Below, piece by piece: positions 55,901 to 64,000 of a stretch of 64,000 bases of DNA. The stretch comes from Plutella xylostella (taxonomy: Eukaryota; Arthropoda; Insecta; Lepidoptera; Plutellidae). The notes beneath the pieces were generated by a model. That model saw only the letters and a list, made by a program, of their open reading frames with translations, was not told where the DNA came from and did not search any database. The stretch lies in NCBI RefSeq assembly GCF_932276165.1, contig NC_064006.1, forward strand, positions 434,001 to 498,000, in the 5' to 3' direction. The position numbers were made by a program, and so were the translations under genes. How positions within the stretch are numbered: position 1 is the first letter of the stretch; each line of letters begins with the position of its first letter.

Positions 55901-56916
55901 TTGCCAATGTGTCGGTGGTGGTACGGTAGCAGGAGTTATGAGTGGATTGGATAATAAGGCTAGGAGAAACTGGACAAGTGAGATGACTGTGGTACAATCG
56001 GTTTAGTATTGGGAGTGTTCACAGTTTATACTAGTTTTGCTCCTGTGGCTTTAAGCGCGCCTAGTAACGAGTGAGCAGTTGGCCTACTGGGAACTCAGCC
56101 TTATTGAAACATCTAATAATCCCCAAGGTCAAGAATTTCACTTTCATTCCCTAAACTAGCCTGCTGCTAATCCATTTCATTGAGCAGGAAAGAGTAAAAG
56201 TTACACGCGTCTTAAGATCCTTAAAAGTTCCACCCTTTCCTCTCACTTGATTGGCTTGTAACTTGAACAAAGTCGTGGTTCGCAGTTTAAATATACATAC
56301 ATACATATTATTTATACTCACGACTGTAATCCCCGAAAGGGTAGTCATAGCTTTTCGATGTACGGTGGCCTGCGCCTAAAAGTATACAGCCGGAGTTTTT
56401 AAAATAGCGATCCCTGATTATGAAGGGACCAGCTACATCTGTTATAAATCCGGGGACGTGTTGTGTGTAATGTGTGTAGCAGTGGTGTTTATGTGGATGT
56501 GCTTGAGCAGCATGTGAGCTTGAGATCGCTATTTTAAAAACTCCGCCTGTATACTTTTAGGCGCAGGCCACCGTACATATGTTGTACTCACATGATAGAG
56601 GTCGCCAGCCGTATCGCCGTTTTAACATGAGCACAATGCACTTAGGGTACACACACATCCTAGAATCTAGAAGATGTGCAGGTTTCCTCACGGTGTTTTC
56701 CTTCACCGTAAGAGCGATGGTATACATTGTACTTAAATTCCAAAGAACTCATTGGTACAAATCAGCGCCGGGGTTCGAACCCGCATCTCTGGTGTGAGAA
56801 GCGGGCGCTTACCCGACTGAGCTACCACCGCTGTAAACAGTTCAAATATTGATACTTACAACGAGGTTGAGGCTCTCCCGCGTCGCCGTGTCGTTACCCG
56901 GGACCTCGTCACCCAC
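52920..56916 (-). CDS. Facilitated trehalose/sugar transporter (Tret1-like), 5' end not found
   Basis: Four exons join in frame: 56860-56916, 55500-55660, 54877-55052 and 52920-53854, all with GT-AG borders; the codons split by introns are restored. The 442 codons carry the major-facilitator sugar-porter marks: GRKKT after the second helix, VGRFVAG, PESPTYL, QQMSG, GVGPIPWLMLREIFP and VPETKNRTLKEIQ. It is a membrane protein importing or exporting sugars, probably trehalose or glucose. At least one upstream exon with the start and first helix is missing from my reading (usual length is about 460-500 aa). In QQMSGIYPILFY a tyrosine stands where most members have a sugar-binding asparagine (QQxSGxN). 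Introns hold a LINE fragment and SINEs. Confidence 0.9.
53868..54475 (+). pseudogene. LINE C-terminal fragment in the transporter's last intron
   Basis: The frame reads SYLYIPHGGTEADIDARINKAR, then LLYGCETW and WIGHTLRRSEDHPPK, GRPKTTWRRTV, ending at 54441. This is the post-RT end of LINE ORF2. It is 5' truncated, lies antisense to the host gene and ends in a TGATGATGATG tail near 54472. Its start lies only about 15 bases from the splice acceptor at 53854-53857. The open frame is intact to its stop. Confidence 0.8.
55280..55400 (-). mobile_element. tRNA-derived SINE fragment in an intron
   Basis: On the minus strand GGTCCAGTTGTTAGTAACTC and CCCGGGTTCAATC give tRNA-like A- and B-box regions, followed by AGGGCAGAAATTTG and an A-rich tail region. 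Confidence 0.65.
55766..55938. mobile_element. MITE with CTACCGTACCACCAC ends, in an intron
   Basis: Inverted ends CTACCGTACCACCAC / GTGGTGGTACGGTAG, with AGCAGCGTCGCTCGCC and CTGACAGATGTTTGATAGG inside. Related to 43843-43943. Confidence 0.75.
56355..56580. mobile_element. Foldback MITE in an intron
   Basis: TGTACGGTGGCCTGCGCCTA ... CGGAGTTTTTAAAATAGCGAT at the left and the complement at the right (about 56520-56576), with a loop of about 115 bp. Confidence 0.8.
56650..56834 (-). mobile_element. tRNA-derived SINE (reversed), next to exon 56860-56916
   Basis: Reversed relative of the SINE at 32195-32521. The minus strand reads GGTGGTAGCTCAGTCGGGTAAG and GGGTTCGAACCCC; the body is truncated. 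It ends about 25 bases from the splice donor of the first recognised transporter exon. Confidence 0.8.
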
Positions 56917-57190
56917 CTGTTGGGAATATGCTTCGTTTTAAAATAATATTAGATAAGTATATTAGTTCCAGCCAGTTACTCGAGCATTCGAGCCTTTGGC
57001 TGGGAAAATTGTAGCGGGACGAAAAAGGTTTTAAAATAGAGATGACTGGCACACTTGTGAGATTACATCTGGTAGAAATGGGATGAATTCACTCAGAAGA
57101 CAAGATAATGATAATATTATTATATTAATAATAATATATATTCTAGGGTATATAACTGATAATTCTAGCTACTCCACAATAAACTATATA

Positions 57191-57464
57191 TATATGTCGC
57201 AGTAAGATAGTTATAGCCGTAATATAGTTATGCCCCTAGGGATATGATTATACACCGGGACATACTTATACGAAAGCGATTCATTAGTATCTCACTAGGA
57301 ATATAATTATAAAACGGACCAAGTTTAGTGATATAGTTATATTACTAGATTAAGTTTAGTGAAATAGCTAATAGTAATGACATAGTTATGTTCCGGTATA
57401 TAATCATATCCCTAGGGATATAACTACGAGTATATTACGGCTATAACTATCTTACTGCGACATA
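57191..57464. mobile_element. Foldback MITE (TATATGTCGCAGTAAGATAG ends)
   Basis: Arms of about 60 bp: TGTCGCAGTAAGATAGTTATAG ... CCCTAGGGATATGATTA at the left and the inverse at the right. ATATAGTTAT repeats fill the centre. Confidence 0.85.
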
Positions 57465-58434
57465 TAGGGTAACGTAACGTACCTTGGGACGCTTGTACCT
57501 CGGGACATTGATTGTATTTTAAAAACCGGCTAAATAAACACATTAAAATTCTACCCTAGGCATAGTATTTTACTCGCTTGGCAAAACTAGTGAGTCTCGT
57601 GATCATACCAGCATCGAGTGTGTGGTGAAGACAATATGAAGTTTTTTGGAGTCAAAAGTAGCTTTTGTATAGTTTTTTGTGTTGCTTTATCTCATTGAGG
57701 CATGCTCAAAATAAAGACATGGATGTCACGTATAACTTTTCAGTTATTTAATTTTATGACATGGCAATTATCTGAAAGATTCCTAAATTAAAAATAAAGA
57801 TATTTAAATTTTGGTTAAATATTGCTTTTTTGTACCTTGGGACACGATTAAATTTGTACCTTGGGACACTGTTTCCTATGGCTTTGTACTATGGAAAATG
57901 CAAACATCTAAATAACGCCTTATATCTCTGTTCATAATTGTGCCAGAGTGAAACTAGACAGAAGAGAGATGCAGTAAATCAATAAGAACAGAGATATAAG
58001 GCGTTATTTAGAAGTTTGCATTTTCCATAGTACAAAGCTATAGGAAACAGTGTCCCAAGGTACAAACGTGTAACGTACCTTGGGTCAAAACAAGCATTTT
58101 TACTTTTATCTTAATTTAATAAAATCTGGCCACACTAACCCCCTTATTCATAGAAAAGTTACAAGACGTTTTAACTAATAAACTGTTTTGTCCCTCTCTG
58201 TCAAAGAACAAATTGTTCTTTGTTGGAGAGGGACAAAACAGTTTATTAGTTAAAACGTTTTGTAACTTCTCTATGAATAAGGGGGTAAAGCTTTAGCACA
58301 AATACTAGTGATAATAGATTATATATCCTACCGAATAAAGAAAATTTCACATTAATATCTTAGTTGTACGCTGCGATAGCTTCATTCAAAGTTGGGTTAG
58401 TCGAAAATGTCCCTAGGTACGTTACGTTACCCTA
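57465..58434. mobile_element. 970-bp inverted-repeat element without a transposase (element D)
   Basis: Ends TAGGGTAACGTAACGTACC and its complement, with CATA on both outer sides. The motif GTACCTTGGGACA recurs in both orientations (about 57478, 57497, 57833, 57857, 58051, 58074, 58408). Nested inside are an inverted pair at 57887-58052 and a foldback MITE at 58136-58287. It abuts the foldback MITE at 57191-57464. Confidence 0.8.
58136..58287. mobile_element. Foldback MITE (CCCCCTTATTCATAGA ends) nested in element D
   Basis: Near-perfect arms of about 70 bp: CCCCCTTATTCATAGAAAAG ... AGAACAA at the left and its complement at the right. Confidence 0.9.
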
Positions 58435-59239
58435 CATATATTTGTACCTATTAATATTGTACAATTAGCAACACCCAAAAATATTATAAGATTAAGACGC
58501 TTCCTATACGAGAGTAGGTGATAACATATTGATAATTTTCATGAAAAATCTCAATAATAAACCACAATTCCGCCAAATGTTCGGTTCGTTTGCTTGAACC
58601 ACAAAACCTTGTCCTACGCGAGGGTTTTCCAAAATAAACTCAATATATCTACTTTAGTCACGTGAAAGGAAAGTGCGTGCCGGCGGTTTCCTCCGGCCTT
58701 TCAATCAGAATTCATGCGATTACTTCACAAGTTCTTTTGAGGCGGTTGCGGGTAGAATAGAAATTCACATCGCCCTTTTATCGGTCAGCCACCTATTGCC
58801 GTGTCCGATTGGTAGTCCCCAGGGATTGAACCTTGAAACTCTTGTTCAGTTGAGTTAGAGTCTTGTTTGCGTTGGCACAAGGTGTTTACAGAGGACTACT
58901 GTAGGATGTGGTGAATATAAAATCGGTTGTAGGCCAAAGAGTAGACAAGACCGTTGGGAGTGATTGTGGTAATAGCGGTCAATTTAGTGCCGTGGGTTGT
59001 TGGGGTGAATTCTAGACCAACCAAGGCTTCAGATTTTCAAAATCGGTTTTCGTTTTAGTTTATTTTAATTTTAAACTAGCAGCTACCCACGAGTTACGGA
59101 TTTCCCGTGGAGATTTGGGGATAAAAGAAACAGATGTCTAATTAATCCAATGTGTCAGCTTACTACATTCCAAATTCCATTAGAAATAGTCAAGCTGTTT
59201 TCCCGTGAAAGTCAGACACCCATCCATAATTACAAACTA
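58435..59239. other. Gene-poor DNA
   Basis: Around 59081-59215 is a divergent member of the TTTCCCGTGGAGAT repeat group. Nothing else is recognised. Confidence 0.35.
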
Positions 59240-59857
59240 ACGGTCTTATTCATAAAAAGTTACGGGAGACCTATAGGCCTGCTATAAGCAAATGTCAAAA
59301 AAACTTTATTCATAAACGATCAATAGCGCTAAAGAACTCTCCAACTGATTCGTAAAACCTTGATATGCTAAAGTTGGCTGGACCCTACTATACACCTTCC
59401 GTAAACCTCCTATTGTACAAAAACATGGCGGCCGGTCAACAGCTGTTCTGCTTTATTGACGATTTGACATTTGTTGTGAGTTAATATTTGCTGAAAATAA
59501 GTTGCATGGTAACGTAAAAATTTAATTATTTTTTTGTGTGTTTTGGCTTGGCCACTGCGCCTTTAAGCCAACGTAAACTTTTTTAAGTGCCGCGCCGTGG
59601 CTAACATAGATAATAGAGATTGATAAATGAATGAAAGTTTTCGCTATTTTTGTTTATGGTTTCGTCAGACCGGCAACTTAATAGGGTAAATGTCAAAATG
59701 TTTGGTCTGTGAAATCTATTAGCATCACTATAGTTATTGAAGGTTTACGGAACGATTATGAGTAGAGATTTTTATGAAACCTCAAATAGGCTTAAAGTGT
59801 TCCGTAGCTATTGAGCTTAGTAAACCTACTTTAAGGTTTTTTTATGAATAAGACCGT
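59240..59857. mobile_element. MITE of about 620 bp (ACGGTCTTATTCATAAAAA ends)
   Basis: Inverted ends ACGGTCTTATTCATAAAAA and TTTTTATGAATAAGACCGT; the interior has partial inverted homology and no coding frame. Confidence 0.8.
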
Positions 59858-61163
59858 AAGCATATTATGTAATAGATTTGATTTTCAAGAGAATTCAAAA
59901 TGGCAGCCCGATTCAATAATTGCTTATGACTATGTTTATTAATTAAAGAACACGTTCAGCGTTCAACAGATGTTTAGGCGTTTGATAATGTTTAGGCCTG
60001 CTACATACCTTAAGACTGTGAATTGCCATGCAAAATACACCTATTTAGAAGTGTAAATGTGTTGTATGATAAAAAAGATACACAACTTTTCTTTTATTTG
60101 CCTAAGTACGTTGCTATTCTAATATATCATAGGCTTACACGTTTTCATGAGTAAGAAATACAGCAAAATTGAATATTTTCCCCATAAAACCAGTTATGAC
60201 ATCCTGTTTTTACTCTACACCTTACTATACTATGCATTCAAAATAAAACGTCCCCCAAATTACGTGCGCAACTTTTTATATCAATCAAAATTCAGCTTTA
60301 TGTCTGTAAGAAAAAAGCAGATCTATCTAGAAAAATACAGATTTGTGGGGACTAGTCGTCAAAACGAAATGTAAAAGGCACTTTGGTATGAGCGCTGTTC
60401 AAACATATCTTTGTTTGGCTCAAATATTTTCTGGTACGGAATATAAAACGTTTTGAAACGGGAAGCTTTTTAAATTATTTTATTGTGTTCTATCACAAAC
60501 GCACATGCACAGACACGTTATCTCAATAATAATTTATAATATAACCTACTGGTTATGGCAAAATATTATAGTAAAAGGTCATTTTGAATATTTGAAAGAT
60601 AAAAGAAAAGAAAGATAAAACTTTATTTGACAATGACAGCATAGTACAGAAGTTACGTATAAATTTGCTGTCCGCCAAAAAGGCGTCCACTCAGCTATTG
60701 CAGCGACCTTGGCCACAGCCAAGGACACCGCGCTGGTGTTTCAGGGGAGGCCTCTTTAGTAGTGACGCACAATAACATTAAATATTAAATAAATATTTTT
60801 TGTTCTGCTTACGACTTTGGAAAACTCTTTAATAAAAAAGGATTTTTCACAGAAGTTATGTTGGTCAAGATATTTTTACCTTTTTTTTGTGAATTTCAAA
60901 AAGTCGTAAGTACCTATAACAAAATGGTTTAGGGCGGCCCCTTTTAGCTTACTATACCAACCACTTTTTGCAACATCCTGTATATTCCAACATCTGTAAC
61001 CGCACTACTCTCGCTCCTTTGCGGTAGAGAGGTAAAAACTCCACCACTTGAGGGTTACTCTATACTGACAAAAAACGAACGGTTCATGACGTGCAATCAG
61101 CACGTTTAATACAAAGAGATAGAGCCGTGGCACGCGCAGCGCTCCGAAACTTTTTTTGTCATA
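59858..61163. other. Gene-poor DNA with LINE-tail and half-MITE traces
   Basis: At about 60600-60765 a reversed LINE-3'-end-like block begins AAACTTTATTTGACAATGACA. A half-MITE (TTTTTGCAACATCCTGTATA) lies at about 60964. A block related to 36620 lies at 61045-61145. Confidence 0.4.
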
Positions 61164-61411
61164 TACAGGGTGTTGCAAAAAATGTATACTAAGCCGATAA
61201 GGGGGTCATTCTGAACTTTTGTTCTACGAGTTTTGGAAATACGCGAAAAAAAATATTCGTTCTCCATAGTAAAAAGTCACGTGACCAACAAAGTTTCTAT
61301 GAGAATGGTTTTTTTTGTGAATTTTCAAAACTCGTAGAACAAAAGTTCTTCAGAATAGCCCCCTGAGTTACCCCCTTTCAGCTTAGTATACCCTTTTTGC
61401 AACACCCTGTA
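61164..61411. mobile_element. Palindromic MITE (TACAGGGTGTTGCAAAAA ends)
   Basis: Ends TACAGGGTGTTGCAAAAA and TTTTTGCAACACCCTGTA. The inner parts ACTTTTGTTCTACGAGTTTT and AAAACTCGTAGAACAAAAGT also pair. Related half-copies occur near 18905, 38245 and 60964. Confidence 0.9.
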
Positions 61412-61581
61412 GAGTGACCCGCTGTGCCTATGCCAAAGCCAATGCGGGTGCGAAGTTGCGCCGTAAATAATGTTTTCATTAACGGCGCGCGATAAATCAT
61501 GGCGCGGGGGGCGGCTGACGCGCGGCAGCACGCGCGGTTCAGACGCCGCGGTCCGAACGCTAGTTTGAATTGTTTCTCTGT

Positions 61582-61781
61582 TGGTAACCCGTTTTCTAAA
61601 CTACTTGATATACTTTGTTGTGAGTACTGTGACTATACGCTGCAGTGGCTAGATCCACTGCTCCATGGATCCCTGATGTCAGACTGCCATCTGACTGAAG
61701 CTATAGTGCCTGTAGTTTATGACCAAGTCGTCAGTTACGGGTCACTATAATTATATCAAGTAGTTTAGAAAATGGGTTACG
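61582..61781. mobile_element. Foldback MITE
   Basis: Arms GTAACCCGTTTTCTAAACTA and TAGTTTAGAAAATGGGTTAC, extended by CTTGATATA / TATATCAAG; the middle has further short palindromes. Confidence 0.8.
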
Positions 61782-63875
61782 TGTTTCTCTGTTGGTGGAG
61801 CTGGTGATTTTAGTTGGTCGTGGCGCACATTTGTGGAAATTACTTTTTGTCATGGCGCACATTTAATTTTGTGAAAATAACTTTGTATTCCTGTAATAAA
61901 TTTAACTACCCCTTTTGTAAGTTTTCTATTTCCGTAAAATTTTAGTCAAAATCTTAAGCCATGATCAATTCTAATGCTAATAAAATTTCGCTATCAACAT
62001 AAAGTGAGATTAAAGTACAGATATACTTAATAACTATTCATAACAAGTGAATATAAATGCCTGATTAAATCTACACTCAACATGTGAGATATTATAGAAT
62101 CTTTAACCTAAAAGCCACGGATTAGTATAGAACAGTGGACTTTGCTACAACGATAATTATTATTTATATATTTAAACACGTTATTGTATAAATATATACA
62201 CAAATTACACAGTGTAAAGTACAAGTTATGAAAAACAATACAAGTATATATATACAAAGGCGGACTTATCGCCTAAACGCGATTATTATTATTCTATTAG
62301 CGTTCTTTTAGCGCGACAAACGCAAGTCTGCAGGAAAATATTCTTCGCAAAGAAAACTGCCAACTCAAAGATTAGAAGAAAGAGGCAAAGTTGATGAATT
62401 TTAATTATGTACTTAGCAATATTGGCCAAGTCCAGGTAAGTTTTTGTCAAGTTCATCAAATTTACATTCAATTTCCTCAGAAGTTCAATGAGCTGTTTCA
62501 CAATTTTCAGATATTATATTCACTACTTTTCAGATATCAAAAGCAGTTTTAAGTTTGTAGCTATTACACTCGCGAGTAATGAAAAAGTTCCATCTGCCAT
62601 TGCCTTATAATGTCACTGGAACCTTTTCTTTGCTTGTGAGTGTATTTATTTTTTATTTTTATTTTATTTATTTGGTACACAAAACAGAATAAAATCATTA
62701 CAAATTAAGAATATAAGCATTGAAGAACATATATCTAGATTTCATTCCAAAGCATGAATACACTAATCATATTAATATAAGGAACATGCTACATAATTAA
62801 TTTATCATAATATCTATCAAGTGTTCATAATTTCATTCAATAGGTAAAAACAATTTTACATAATAATTTACAAACATATTTCAATAATTATAACTTACGA
62901 TACAATTTAAATTTAATTAAAAATTTAAATCGATATAAAATTTAAAATGTAATAATACTGACAATATTCTATTCTATTCTATTAAATTAAAAGTAATTTT
63001 GAAAAATAAATAATCAAATTGACAAAATTAAATTTATAATGGCGTGCTATTTTGAAAGATTTACTTCGTTGTAAATTGGGTCTGTATTATTATTGAATTA
63101 CTATTTCGTTTCCATATTTCTTATGATTTCGAGACCGGAAAACAGAATATCTACCATGTTATGTTCTAATCTATGAATAAAAAGATATTTGTTTCATATT
63201 TATGACTGACTCAGATGATTGCTTTGCCAATGGTATTTTTCAATACCTATAGACATAACTAACAATGTGTACGTATGGTACATAATATGCTCACGCTTAC
63301 GACAGTAATCTCCAAAAGTCTATTCGAAGGTGACTCACATGCGTCTCACCCAATTTCGACAAGTTGCGACTTTGCTAAACAGCATCGCAGAATGAATCCT
63401 TTACTTATCCCTAAACTATAAGCACCTTTTCTAAGAAGTAGTAAAACGCCCGAAACGCGAAGGAAACGATGTATCTCTTATCTGAGACCTCAAAACGACC
63501 CTAAAAGCCTTATTTCTACGCACGAGCCGTAGGGGAAAGTGAAAAATAATGGGTAGTTAGCGCCTCGAAGTAACACATGTTCGCCCATTTCTTATACGTC
63601 ACGCAGTAGCAAGTAAACGTGTGGTGGTATTTACTCACTACCTATTGTATGTTGTTTTTAACACCCGAAGGAAGAAGAGGGGTTTGTACATTTAACAAAT
63701 TTCATTGAAATTGATTCAGCCGTTTTAACGCGAAGAGGTAACAAAACATACACTCACACACACACACACACATACTCAAAAACAATCACCTTCATAATAT
63801 TAAGTAGGATTACCTTCTTTAAGATTACGATAAAGGCACATAGCAAACTGAAATGAGAGAAAGATATACTTTTGA
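61782..63875. other. Gene-poor AT-rich DNA
   Basis: A copy of the 'CTCGCGAGTAATGAAAAAGTTCC' foldback family lies at about 62560-62645. A copy of the 'AAGAGGGGTTTGTA' tail repeat, followed by (CA)n, lies at about 63655-63800. No gene is recognised. Confidence 0.4.
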
Positions 63876-64000
63876 CGACCGAATGGTGTAGTGGTTAGTG
63901 ACCCTGACTGCTATGCCGAAGGTCCCGGGTTCGATTCCCGGCTGGGCAGATATTTGTTTAAAGACAGATATTTGTACTCGGGTCATGGGTGTTGATATTT
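63876..64000 (+). mobile_element. tRNA-derived SINE, cut by the window end
   Basis: GGTGTAGTGGTTAGTGACC (A-box region) and GGGTTCGATTCCCG (B box) are followed by the SINE body AGATATTTGTACTCGGGTC, shared with the headless copy near 46905-46945. Not a functional tRNA gene. Confidence 0.8.

Noticed and set aside
61440..61560. GC-rich stretch as a promoter or first exon of the transporter
   Set aside because: No signal for a start codon plus splice donor in phase with exon 56860-56916 could be identified, and the distance is large.

Overview
The window looks like moth or butterfly (Lepidoptera) nuclear DNA. It is AT-rich and has intron-bearing genes with GT-AG splice sites. It is packed with tRNA-derived SINEs, 5'-truncated LINEs, foldback MITEs and the 'CTAGCTGTTCCCGCG' repeat common in Lepidoptera. 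Only one ordinary host gene is visible: a trehalose/sugar-transporter-like (Tret1-type) gene on the minus strand, with four exons between 52920 and 56916 and its 5' end not found.

Layout. 1-4828: a Ty1/copia retrotransposon on the minus strand, running off the left edge. It is broken by a Tc1/IS630-like element (about 1800-3064), a 79-bp MITE (3983-4061) and a gag frameshift. 5069-5650: repeat debris. 5659-22085: a complete Polinton/Maverick (adintovirus-like) element of about 16.4 kb with terminal inverted repeats and a 6-bp ATTAAT target duplication. Plus-strand block: packaging ATPase, a frameshifted DUF8207-like gene, a fibre-like coiled-coil protein, an integrase with chromodomain, a PLA2/pX-like protein, an adenain-type protease, a penton-like minor capsid protein, a 48-aa basic peptide, a major capsid protein and an exonuclease-like protein. 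Minus-strand block: a small spliced gene, protein-primed DNA polymerase B, and a second spliced gene with a tandemly duplicated exon. An iteron-like repeat array lies next to the right terminal repeat. Together the genes cover integration, protein-primed replication, packaging, capsid assembly and maturation, so the element looks like an integrated virus-like genome.

22700-26900: LINE 3' ends with a SINE and a 2.0-kb inverted-repeat element nested inside. 26900-38800: gene-poor DNA with many foldback MITEs, nested in places. 38849-40810: a 5'-truncated LINE with an intact reverse transcriptase. 41000-52900: repeats, including a 2.2-kb inverted-repeat element carrying an RTE relic. 52920-56916: the transporter gene, with a LINE fragment and SINEs in its introns. 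57190-64000: further inverted-repeat elements, MITEs and a SINE running off the right end.

The most interesting items are the near-intact Polinton (with an inverted core in one terminal repeat, spliced accessory genes, a duplicated exon and an iteron array), and a set of four large inverted-repeat elements. Those four have no transposase reading frame, and each is filled with its own dispersed short motif. All calls come from reading the sequence; no database search was run.
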